From Tridacna crocea (taxonomy: Eukaryota; Mollusca; Bivalvia; Cardiida; Cardiidae), in assembly GCA_943736015.1 (NCBI GenBank), contig OX031071.1, positions 31,218,619 through 31,282,618 on the forward strand: 64,000 bases of DNA, written 5' to 3'. Positions 1-9,473 of this stretch are shown one piece after another. How positions within the stretch are numbered: position 1 is the stretch's first letter; each line of letters opens with the position of its first letter. Under the pieces are notes generated by a model, which was not told where the DNA came from, did not search any database, and saw only the letters and a program-made list of their open reading frames with translations. Both the position numbers and the translations under genes were made by a program.

Positions 1-4
1 ATGG

Positions 5-1106
5 TTATTCAAAACACTCCAGGGTATGCTCAATGCACCTCTGATGCCTATGTACGCACGGATTAAAACAGTTTTTGAAGTCTGATGATAGAATGTTCCT
101 TATACATTCCCTGACCACGGCTGGAAGGTCATCGACGTCGTTGAAACCGTGACCGCGTCAGTAACGCTTGAAAGTGGGGAATAACAAAAAATTACACTGT
201 GCGAGTCAGAGGAGTTTGGTGGGTGTTCAATAGTGCTACTCTGTCTATCAGAGGGTACTTATTTAGTAGTTGATGAAGTATAAGGTGTGGCGTTGCTGTG
301 ATGTAAGTAGAATGTGCCGGGTTCCTTTGGTCGTTTCTCCTATACAGCCCTGATTAACTCATGTTGGTGCACTTGAACGAGCTTATGGTTGAACCTATGC
401 ATCTATAAACATGTAACAACGAAATTATGTTTATGAATCACTGGTTTCACCAAGCGATTCTGTCATCATAATAAATAAGAATATCAATTTATGGTACAAT
501 GTAGTTCAAAAATCGAGTAATACTGTGCTGTGACTGTCTTCCCAATCGGCAGTGTGCGGCAGACAATAACTCCGTTCATTTCAATAAAATAAAATGTTTC
601 ACTATTGCTTTTGTAGGCGAGGGTGATTTAGGGGTTTTTCCACACAGAACTGTCTTGCTTGGTCTCTGGATCGTACAAACCAATCCAAGTTACATCGGCC
701 TTAATAATGAAAACCAAGAACCTTTCACCACGTTCTCTGTACTGTTGCTTGAAATTCTTACTGTCGGCGTCTCATTGTAGCTTTTGATGGCAGATAGTAG
801 AAGGTGCACCCTGCGGGCGAATACCTTTTTCATACACAATTCAAAAACATACTGGAGTGCTTATTGTGATCGATACTTGCCATTAAAAAGAACTTATTTA
901 TTGAAGTAACGTCAAGGTGCCCCGCTCACGTCGACATGACATTGCTATAGTGACCATTCATCATGTGTGGCGTATATCCTCGTTTATTTGTTTCGTTTAA
1001 CATTTAGAATACGGTCGTAGCTATTATTACCGAAAAACTCATTAAAAATATCAAAATATGAAAAAATGGCAGCACTTGTCCCGAAACTTTTCGAACACCC
1101 CTCATA
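5..1106 (-). pseudogene. Degenerate mariner-family transposase with one terminal inverted repeat
   Basis: On the minus strand, broken frames read as a mariner (Tc1/mariner, cut-and-paste) transposase. About 700-620 gives a DVTW..YDPETK..SSVWK block, the family's first catalytic region, where the usual motif is DETW. About 560-500 gives GVIVCRTLPIGKTVTAQYY, and about 300 gives a relic of the HHDNA.PH block. About 220-190 gives a relic of HPPYS.DLAPCDFF. The C-terminal FNDVDDLPAVVRECI leads to a stop at 5-7. Frames shift several times and internal stops are present, so it is dead. A 30-bp end at 1077-1106 (minus strand: TATGAGGGGTGTTCGAAAAG...) looks like a mariner terminal inverted repeat. The partner end would lie left of the window. 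The N-terminal helix-turn-helix part (about 750-1050) is poorly recognisable. Confidence 0.85.
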
Positions 1107-2521
1107 ATTGCTTTGTTACAGAAACATCCAATTTATTTAGACTATAAGTCTATGTTAGCGAACTCGTCTGTTACCGAAACATCCGTAAATCGTCGTTTCG
1201 ACCCCGTTCATTTTCCTCGTCCCGAATATTGAGCAAAAAAATGTGTTTTTGTTTGCACAGTATGTTGTAAATATTTCAATATTATTTTTTTGCAGTATAT
1301 AGTGAAAAGTGCCTCTTCACCGATGTTTATGTTTACTTTTTTTGTTCTACTATTGCAGAAACATTATCATCTTGATACACACAGCGGTGGAATTGTATTT
1401 GCGGATATTGGTAATTGAAGAAGATAAAAATGTGTTATTATGTGTTCTAAGAACAGAATCTCTGTGTCCTTTTATGTTTTTTCATGTTGCTTGAAAAAAT
1501 GCTAATTATGATACAAAATGTTTGTTAGTTGTAATTAATTGTGTCTTTTGATTTGTTTGAATTTGATAATTGTATTTCGCAAATTATACCCACTGATAGA
1601 TTGTTTGCTTCAATTTGTATACCGTTGTCAACAGTTTCTTTAAAAAATGTTATTTATTTAAAAACAGATAAAAAGTATTGGTAATTCATTTGAGTAGGCC
1701 TACATGTATTCAAAGAGTTATCTAAATAGGGGTATCCCAAAAAGTATTTAATGCAGATGCAATTGAAATTCAGCTACATACGATAAAAAATTACTTTGTA
1801 GAAATTTTCATTTTTTCCCTCCACTGAAATAAACTACAGAAATCAATATCTGACTACACGAACCTTACCGTCCGATCTTTCATCTACTGCACAAATAATC
1901 TCCCTTACCCTTTACCACACAATCCCAAGTTGTAACGACCTTCAGTTACAAGCCTTTTGGACATATTGTAAAAAAAAAACACACACATTTTATCCTTTAC
2001 ACACAATGTTTTTAACCATATGATCAAAGAAAAACTCCATCATATTGAGTCACGTTGAATTTGTTGCCTGCAAATGATTTCAAGAAGTACACGCACACGT
2101 CGTCAAATGTTGTGATCGAGTCAGAATTCTTGTCCTTTGTTGTGTACTCTTAGACAATCAACCGCCTTCATAGTATCAGTGGAAAAGCTTGGCTTACCAT
2201 TAATTGTACTTATCGAGTTTACACCGTATCCCGCTAAATAATTGATATGTAAATTCAAAACCAAAGGTAAAATCCTAACGTTAATTAAGAGATATTACAG
2301 GATACTTCAAGACGTTATAGATTTTAATCATTTTAGAAGAAAAATGTGTTTTAGTCGATCAAAAAAATTTCCCTTCTGAATCCTATATGACAGGCCGTTA
2401 TCGGAAATCCTTTCGGACCAGATAATCGATAAGTTCCAAGGAGAGTAACTCTTGCTCGACCTGCAGCTGAAAGTTGGGGATGGCTTCTGATATGAATTTG
2501 GTCCCTTCCCGATGTTCCTGT
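1107..2521. other. Gene-free AT-rich intergenic stretch
   Basis: I see no gene, RNA or clear repeat here. The sequence is AT-rich with short A and T runs. A sequence at about 1727-1746 (AGGGGTATCCCAAAAAGTAT) faintly resembles a mariner end, but no partner was found. Confidence 0.5.
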
Positions 2522-2680
2522 TGTAATGTGCAACGACTTGGTCACCCATCCAGGCACTAACCTAATGCAACGTTGCTTAACTATCACGGAGAGAAATACA
2601 CCAAACCGCATCACTGTAAAAACTAGCTCAACAGCAAGGCCGGTTTCAAGTGCTTATATATCTAACCTCTCTCCGTGAGA
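2522..2680 (-). repeat. 3' LTR of the 5S-bearing TRIM
   Basis: This copy of the direct repeat contains the 5S-like segment at about 2538-2590 on the minus strand. It keeps GTTAAGCAACGT, GGTTAGT and TGGATGGGTGACC in 5S order. Its first bases (TCTCACGG) have drifted from the TGCCACGG seen at the other end. Confidence 0.7.
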
Positions 2681-2683
2681 TTA

Positions 2684-2700
2684 CTCCCCCCTTTGAGAAG
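2684..2700 (-). promoter_or_regulatory. Polypurine tract of the 5S-bearing TRIM
   Basis: The minus strand reads CTTCTCAAAGGGGGGAG directly upstream of the 3' LTR. This is where the plus-strand primer of reverse transcription lies in LTR elements. Confidence 0.6.
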
Positions 2701-2792
2701 TCTCGACCCCGAGACCTATATACAAGCATGTATATGCAGAAACACCAGGGGAATATACATGGGTAAGGCAACTCCTGTGTGGCAGTTGTCAT

Positions 2793-2814
2793 TATCCCAC
2801 CTCTGCCACCACCA
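2793..2814 (-). promoter_or_regulatory. Primer-binding-site-like sequence of the 5S-bearing TRIM
   Basis: The minus strand reads TGGTGGTGGCAGAGGTGGGA two bases after the 5' LTR. Skipping the first three bases, TGGTGGCAGAGG matches the initiator-methionine primer site TGGTAGCAGAGG with one change. Identity of the primer tRNA is inferred. Confidence 0.5.
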
Positions 2815-2816
2815 AA

Positions 2817-2974
2817 TGTAACGTGCAACAACCTGGTCACCCATCCAGGCACTAACCTAATGCACGTTGCTTAACTGTCACGGAGAGAAATACACCAAAC
2901 CGCATCGCTGTAAAAGCTAGCTCTACAGCAAGGCAGGTTTCAAGTGCATATATATCTAACCTCTCTCCGTGGCA
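2817..2974 (-). repeat. 5' LTR of the 5S-bearing TRIM
   Basis: This LTR runs from TGCCACGG (2974) to TTACA (2817) on the minus strand. Its downstream third (about 2884-2832) matches eukaryotic 5S rRNA over the internal control region. The A-box part is GTTAAGCAACGT, the intermediate element is GGTTAGT, and the C-box part is TGGATGGGTGACC. The 5' and 3' thirds of a real 5S gene are not preserved, so this is not a 5S gene. Confidence 0.7.
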
Positions 2975-4568
2975 CTGTTTTTTTTCAAATTTATAGAATC
3001 GTCTTTGAAATACGGTTCGTTCATATTTTCCACTTTTTCCATACTCCTGAAAAAGATCCTTTTTTCTTCCATTCAGTTTATGTTCTATTGTCTGCGCATA
3101 CCATATTCTTCGAAGATTCGACCTGTCTTATATGACGCATCACCATGTCTCCCTGATATTCGGGAAACTGTAGTAATTAGCTCTATAACGTAGCAATGGA
3201 GAAAATGGCTTTAATCAATAAGTTTAAGGAGAAATCAGGCCTGTTTTAGCTCCAGATTTCTCTAAACTGCTGATCATAGCTGAATGAATCGCCCCAGGCA
3301 GCGTACGTTTTATTGAGCAAACATTTATTTTAGTTTGAAATTCAAAGTCACGGTTGTCACGTAGAAAACTAGTCCGATTCTGTACCCAGGATGACAAAAT
3401 TTAAATTAGATACTGTATATGAGTATCGGTAATTGTAGAATGCCATCTTGTGGGAGATAATGGTTCTTTTCTGACGATTCCTAAGTCTGACATTTGATGT
3501 TTCTGATGATGTTTTGGTCCCTTCCCAGTTTTCCCATATATTCTTCAGTCCCTTGGAAGGCTGGCTGTTCCTGAAGGTCTGTTTCGACCTTTCCATATTA
3601 GAATATCAAACATAGTTCCATATCCTTTTGTGTCCATTCTAATGATTTCCTCATCCATCATCAGATGGTAATGATTAAGTTTTAAGTCCATTAACATTTT
3701 TTTTCTATTTATTTTTAATGTCCATTGTTTTTTTATCCAAGGCTCCATTTCGGTTTTTTCATATTCAAAATACCAGATCTTTTCAACTCAGTTCATGTTC
3801 ATTCTCACGTTTCAGAAGTAAGGTGTTTGTTGTTTCTGTAAACATATCGTAGGTTATATAGGTTCTTCCTTTAGGGTCCGGTCTGGCTTTTCCATATTCG
3901 GACATCAGATGATTTCACTTCAAGTCGTTTTAAAACTCAACGGTTGTTCTCTTTGTCAAATATTTCATTTTTTTTTCTTAGTATTCGCTTTCAAGGGTCA
4001 CTTTAAGTCAATTAAGGTTTTTGCTAACTTTAATTCAGATTTTTTTATTAATTCCAATGTCTTATCTGATGTATATAAAGTCGTATACAAACTATTTTTT
4101 CCTTCAAGATAAAGGTCCCTTCCATGTAGCCTGATTTCGTGCAAGTTCCTCTTTTAGCTTACATGAATATGTTCAAGATCTTTTCCAATTGCAATAATAA
4201 AGTTATTGTTTGTTTTTGTAACAGTTTTCAAAGTATTTTCAGGTCTATTCTGGTCCATTGCGGTCCGTTACGTTATATTCCGGTTTATTCCGGTTCATAT
4301 CGGTATTTCTATGCACCCATCATGATACGCCCTCTGTGAATGAATGTCAATAATGGATGCCGTCCTCCTGTTGTACGAAGTTCTTACCGAGTCTTTTCAC
4401 TAGATTATTTTTCTGTGGTTACTTTGACAATCGCGTTAGAAGTGATTACGTGATTTGGACATAATTAATCCATCAGATTATAGCCTTGAAAGGTAAAGTA
4501 CATAGCTTATATGTAATCCTGAATCGATTTCATTACCCGGAAGTAAATTGTACTAGTTATATGCCCAA
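2975..4568. other. Gene-free stretch with degenerate T-rich repeats
   Basis: No gene is visible. From about 3500 to 3910 a phrase like CCTTCCCAGTTTTTCCATAT recurs in degenerate form. From about 4240 to 4300 there are clustered 'tccggtt/ggtcc' motifs. Neither allows a family call. Confidence 0.4.
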
Positions 4569-5412
4569 GACTCATACATTCGTTACGTCCCATACATTCG
4601 TTACGTTGTATATTTAAAGAATTTTTTCGCGCACCCGACTATCTTTCCATCTGAGTATCGATACAGTTTTTGCCAAATGATGAAATATGTATTTACATTG
4701 AAGAAGAAAGCTGAAATGCGTAAAAAATAGATATAGTGTGGTTTTAAAATCGTACCTTATTTCAATATTTCTCTTTTTTATTGAGAAACGTGTTATTTTA
4801 TGGTAAAATAACTAATTTGCCAATACCAAAACATGTCGTAACCATTTTAGGTGCTCTTGTCTACATTCTTTTGCACACGGGCCAAAGATACTGGAATAAA
4901 ATACGGTTAAGTTCACCAGTTTTGATCCACCACGCAACAAATCAATCTGGCGAGTGTATGTCTGATTGACGTTTCGCTTAACCCTATCTTTATATAAAGT
5001 ATCTTTGATCTAATCGAGTTTGCTTTTTTTTCTTACCACTTTGGAAAAACAGTATAAATAAACGTATGCCGAGTTTCCATCTACTTTCTCAGTTGCATTA
5101 GGTGGAAGACATTTGATGAACCTAACTGTAGCATGAAAATTTACCCGGGAAATGACGTCAGTTTGATGTTGTAGTCTGACCAATCAGAGGGAACGAATGT
5201 ATGAGTCCTTCGCTCGAGTGATTCAGCTCAAAACATACACAAGTAAAAAAAAAGTTTAAGTTGTTGTTAAGTTGTTTTTGTCAGATTTTTTCGCGTTTGA
5301 GATCTGTAAATATGTTCAATGTCATATTTTTATAAAGTTTGATCAAATCAGCTACTAAGTGATAACTCGCATGCGCAAAAATATGGTGTTAGAGTAACGA
5401 ATGTATGGGTCC
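4569..5412. repeat. Crossed pair of inverted repeats, possible foldback element
   Basis: The left side carries two tandem motifs, GACTCATACATTCGTTAC (4569-4586) and CCCATACATTCGTTACG (4589-4605). The right side carries their separate reverse complements, AACGAATGTATGAGTC (5192-5207) and GTAACGAATGTATGGG (5394-5409). The outer left motif matches the inner right one and the inner left matches the outer right. The roughly 590 bp between contain no recognisable gene. Confidence 0.5.
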
Positions 5413-7885
5413 ACAGGCTATATCCTGACATTACTTATAAATATTTTGCCAATAATTTGTATAAAACTGTTGGAATTCATTATATTTTGGGGCAAATGAC
5501 GTGCGTCACAATGATGCCTTAGAATATAAACTAGATACATATCTACACAGGGTATACACATATTTACTGGTATTTTCGTTCTCGGGTTATTTTGTTGTTA
5601 AAGTCTAGGCCTCCTACCTTCAGTCTGAGGGATTGCTCCTACAGTATTAATCGGTCCGGCTTGAGCTGGATGATTTGGAAGATCACAGATTTCAAAAATC
5701 CGTCTGCTGAAGGCAAACTGATCTAACTGCAACCCAAGACAGCTTTTCTTACAGTCCTACAACACTATAGCTGTTGTGATCTAATTACATTGAACTTGAT
5801 AACTTATGACTGAAATAAGAGAGATCAAGGAGTATGAAATTATGTAAGCACATCTTCTAGTTGTCTGCTGTCCATATTATTTGCCAAACTTCGAGTGATC
5901 CGTTGATCAGATTATACATTATTACGGCCGAGTTTTGACGAGTGTTGTTTGTATATGTTGAAAAGATTACAGGTCATTTGGTCTTGAGCCGAGATAAAAG
6001 ATTGCAGTGGAACAGGGTTTTTATTGTAACATTGGTTGAAGATAATTTAAACATTTAGATTGTTTTGCCTTAGAGTAAATTGGCGTACATGTGTTGCCGT
6101 ATATGCAACTGTAAACAGCTGTATGTTTAAATAGTATTCGTCTGTTGGTCATTTATTGTAAAGCGAGGTGAAGGAATGAGGGACAAAGGATGTAGAGATA
6201 TGAAAATCCCCAGTCACATACTCACTGAAGACCGCCATGGAAGACCTAAGTTCTAATCGTTCACGGATGAATAAATTCTGTAGTCCGCTATGCTTCCAAT
6301 AGACATTTATGAATGAACATGGATGTGGAGATGGACAACGGAATACATGTTTCATTCAATAGGGTTTTTTCTCAAAGTAACTTTGCCATTATGTATATAG
6401 GCCAAAGAAAAAGACATCACGGTTTAAGGTCTACAACCCCCCCCCCCCCCACACCCATTAATCACATTAAAAGAAGAAAGCTGCCAAGATTGGCTGAATA
6501 GCCTGTATAAAAACATTGATCTTATAGATCTATGCGATATACCGATGAGTTAGGGATTGTAGTCCTTAACATTTTTTTGTTCAGAGCTTCTGATACAACT
6601 CATTGATCAAATTTTTGAATAAGCATCAACATTTTCAGAACTGCAACTCATTGTTTTTGGCTTCCTCATTTACCACACAACATTGCAACATTGTTGCTCT
6701 GTAGAAACATAGTGCTTCTGTGATTGTTCATGTTGATGGCATCATTTTCCACTTAGATTCTTTAACTGTGTTGTTTTATGTAGGTATCTCACCAGAGTGA
6801 AATGTGATATATGAATCAATTGATGTCTGGTCTTTATGACACTTTTCAAAGGTATTTAGGCTTGTATGTGATTGCATAATGGTCGACCTGACGAGGAAAC
6901 TAAAATAAAATTGGGATGGTTGTCGGTGCAATGGATGGAGGCAACCAGTTACCATACATTTAACTAGCGGGCGGTTCACCATCCAGCCATATCAGAACAA
7001 GTTCCTGGTGGAGCTCAAACCTTAGAACTCCCGTTCCAAGCAGCAGTGGTTCCTACAATTTTGTACTGTGTCGTGTTGCAATGTAGTAAACCGTAAAAGA
7101 ACATGCGAATCCTTGCTTCTCCATATAGTACAACATATTAATTTTGTGACTTTTCGTGACAAATCCGTATCATAGCCGTAGTTAATATGTAGTGTAACCA
7201 TGCTAATACGTAGTTCTCCTTACCAAATCCTCAAAGAAAAATTGTGCCTACAAATAAGTACTGATTGATACGGTTTTCATATGGACCAGAACGTATCAGT
7301 ACGGTCTAATATGAACTAGTAAGGATACGCTACAGTTGTTTGATCCTTAGCAAATTTTTGTGCATGTTCAAAATTTGTCATGGATCGGATATATAAGGAC
7401 TACTACGAATGACTACGGTTACAACACGGAGAGCTACTGACTAGTGCGAGTAGTTATGGACGATGCCGGAACAAACCTGTAGCTCTTCCGTAGCGGTCTT
7501 TCGTGAATATGTGACCGGGATATAAGGAATATGACCCTAGTGGAGAGGTCATTATGTAAACATTTCCTGAATGAACTGGTTATAATCTCACCTTTGCAAT
7601 CTCAGTAACCAGACTGTTCCTTCACAATACTGACCAGCATAGATCTGATTAAGCATCCTTCAGCTTAGGATGTTTTAACCCTTGGGGTGCTAAGCGCTAC
7701 TTTATGACCTTTTGTGGCCAGTGTAGATCAAGATCAGACTACACACTACATGCTATCTGATTTTGGATCTATTCAGTCCAATGAGTAGTTTTTTTTTCTT
7801 TAAAATGTAGTGAGAAAAACTGAATGTATTCAGCATGTTATCATCATTTGAATGAATTTGAACATCCTTTGTGTTGAAGAGGAGA
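5413..7885. other. Gene-free intergenic stretch
   Basis: No gene is recognised. There is a run of C at about 6437-6450. The sequence at 7180-7560 is rich in 'tacgg/ggata' motifs and may be an unclassified repeat; it shares a GCATGTTCAAAATTT phrase with 29590-29610. Confidence 0.4.
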
Positions 7886-8006
7886 GAAAACATTGTGGGA
7901 AAAGGAGAAAATGCTGGTTACCAGCATTTTCTCCTTTTACCACAATGTTTTCTAAAGGCTTCTTTCACATGGGCGTCAAAAGTAGGGATTGTGTGGTAAT
8001 GGGTTA
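7886..8006 (-). mobile_element. HE1 hairpin element, partial copy
   Basis: HE1 is the commonest repeat here. It is a non-autonomous element of about 210-245 bp. Its ends read TTAACCCTTTACCACACAA...(inverted)...GGTAAAGGGTTAA. A near-perfect central palindrome opens GAAAACATTGTGGGAAAAGG and turns at GCTGGTTACCAGC. This copy has the palindrome at 7886-7952 and one end at about 7990-8006 (GTGGTAATGGGTTAA). The other end is not recognisable. Confidence 0.75.
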
Positions 8007-8449
8007 AAAGATTGATAGGTACTGTTATTCAGGATGAGTGAAAGCTTGATGATGGTACTACTGATCAGAATTAATTTTCAAGTGTCAACTCTTCCTGGTT
8101 GAAGAATTATCTCCACTTGAACTTGACACTGTTTCCTGTCAAAACGCTGGCCGGGATATTAAGTCACATTCAGTGACAGCTCTAGTTTAAAACTATTTCT
8201 TTCTGCTAGGAAGTAGTACTAGTACTTTGACTAGGAGGTTCAATATTATAATTATTGTCATCTTCAAATAAATTCACATACTATTGAAAGGTATGATTTA
8301 CATTCAAATACAATTCTACACCTTATTGTTTACCCATGGCTGTTACTGAGCCTTTAAGCCTTCAACAAATGACAATATTTTAGACTCATCCACTTGTGAA
8401 TGATAAAGTAAAAGTGGCTCTTTTTATAGATGTCTCTTTGTTTAGGGTA

Positions 8450-8573
8450 GAAAACATTGTGGGTAAAGGAGAAAATACTGCTTACCAGCATTTTCTCCTT
8501 TCTTCTCAATGTTTTTGAAATATTTTCTCTATAGAGTTATCAAAACTTCGTATTGTGTGGCAAAGGACTTTTA
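8450..8573 (-). mobile_element. HE1 hairpin element, partial copy
   Basis: The palindrome lies at 8450-8516. The end 'attgtgtggcaaaggactttaa' has drifted from the consensus. The opposite end is missing. Confidence 0.65.
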
Positions 8574-8597
8574 ATTACTCTTGGAAAGAAGCCCATT

Positions 8598-8755
8598 GAA
8601 ACATTGTGGGAAAAGGAAAAATATTATTTCTCCTTTTTCCACAATGTTTCTACCCTATCAAAGAAAAGTTGCACCATTTGAGCCACATTGAAATTGTCAT
8701 CTGCAAATACTTTCAATTTAGACAAGGTTAAAAATTTGTCGTGCAGTAAAGGGTT
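8598..8755 (+). mobile_element. HE1 hairpin element, 5'-truncated copy
   Basis: A shortened palindrome (8598-8650) has lost the CTGGTTACCAG turn. It is followed by the normal HE1 right half (CATTGAAATTGTCATCTGCA...), ending at CAGTAAAGGGTT. Confidence 0.7.
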
Positions 8756-8964
8756 GTATTCAGACTTGTTCAGATTATTTCAGACCATCCCTAAAGTTAA
8801 TACCCAGTATATAGTTAGGAAGGATGAGGAAATTATAGTTTCAATGGTGACAGAACATTTATTGGAAAAGAAAGAGTACTTTGCAGTAGGCAAATGCTTC
8901 TTTCTCTATAATGTAACAGTTTTTACGGTGGAATAAAAAGCCAATTTCCTTGGTAAATGCAAAG

Positions 8965-9192
8965 TTAACCCATTACCACACAATTACCTACTTTTGACAA
9001 CCCTGAGAAAGAAGCCTTTAGAAAAGATTGTGGGAAAAGGAGTAAATGCTGGTAACCAGCATTTACTCTTTCCCACAATGTTTTCTACCCTTCACAAAAC
9101 ACATTTCAAAATTACAGTCACCCTTATTTTGTTGTTTACAAATGTATTGGATTTGGACAAGCCTGAAATATTGACGTATGGTAATGAGTTAA
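8965..9192 (+). mobile_element. HE1 hairpin element, full length
   Basis: This 228-bp copy is bounded by TTAA at both ends (TTAACCCATTACCACAC... ...GGTAATGAGTTAA), with the palindrome complete. The TTAA target and CCC-type ends suggest mobilisation by a piggyBac-like transposase, which is an inference. It lies about 280 bp upstream of the TRIM-like coding exon, probably inside an intron. Confidence 0.8.
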
Positions 9193-9197
9193 TATAT

Positions 9198-9425
9198 TTA
9201 ACACTTTACCCAAATGAAAAAAATATACTTGTCCAAAGCATTTGGAGACAACAATTTAAATGGGGCTGGAACGATGGAATTTCTCTTTGATTTGATAGAA
9301 ATTATTGTGGGAAAAGGATAAAACACTGGCTTCCTGTATTTTCTCCTTTTCACAAAATGTATTCTAAAGGCCTTTATATACATGTATAAGGTTTGGTAAA
9401 AGTCAGTTTTATGTTTAAGGGTTAA
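9198..9425 (-). mobile_element. HE1 hairpin element, full length, inverted neighbour
   Basis: This 228-bp copy starts five bases after the previous one and lies in the opposite orientation. Its ends read TTAACACTTTACCCAAA and AAGGGTTAA. It abuts the pyrimidine tract of the splice acceptor at 9449. Confidence 0.75.
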
Positions 9426-9427
9426 TG

Positions 9428-9449
9428 TTTGTTTCCTTTCTATTTATAG
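9428..9449 (+). promoter_or_regulatory. Likely 3' splice site ahead of the TRIM-like coding exon
   Basis: A pyrimidine tract, TTTGTTTCCTTTCTATTTATAG, ends in AG at 9449, 24 bases before the ATG. This suggests one or more non-coding 5' exons further left, which I could not locate. A weaker acceptor, TTGCAG, ends at 9465. Confidence 0.55.
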
Positions 9450-9473
9450 ACGTGACATCTTGCAGCTGGCATT

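Larger units (their letters stand above)
2522..2974 (-). mobile_element. Miniature LTR retrotransposon (TRIM) with 5S-rRNA-like sequence in its LTRs
   Basis: Two direct repeats of about 157 bp (2522-2680 and 2817-2974) flank about 136 bp with no coding capacity. Read on the minus strand, the element starts TGCCACGG and ends ...TTACA, i.e. TG...CA. It is flanked by a 4-bp direct repeat, ACAG, on both sides. Just inside the 5' LTR is a primer-binding-site-like sequence, TGGTGGTGGCAGAGGTGGGA, close to the initiator-Met type (TGGTAGCAGAGG...). Just before the 3' LTR is a purine tract, AAAGGGGGGAG. These are the hallmarks of an LTR retrotransposon too small to encode proteins, so it must depend on enzymes from another element. 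The LTRs have diverged moderately (roughly 15 differences by eye), so the insertion is old. A SINE3-type 5S-derived SINE flanked by duplicated sequence is the main alternative. Confidence 0.72.

Noticed and set aside
2538-2884. Two 5S rRNA genes
   Set aside because: Only the internal control region resembles 5S. The flanking thirds needed to fold 5S rRNA are missing, and both lie in LTR-like repeats.
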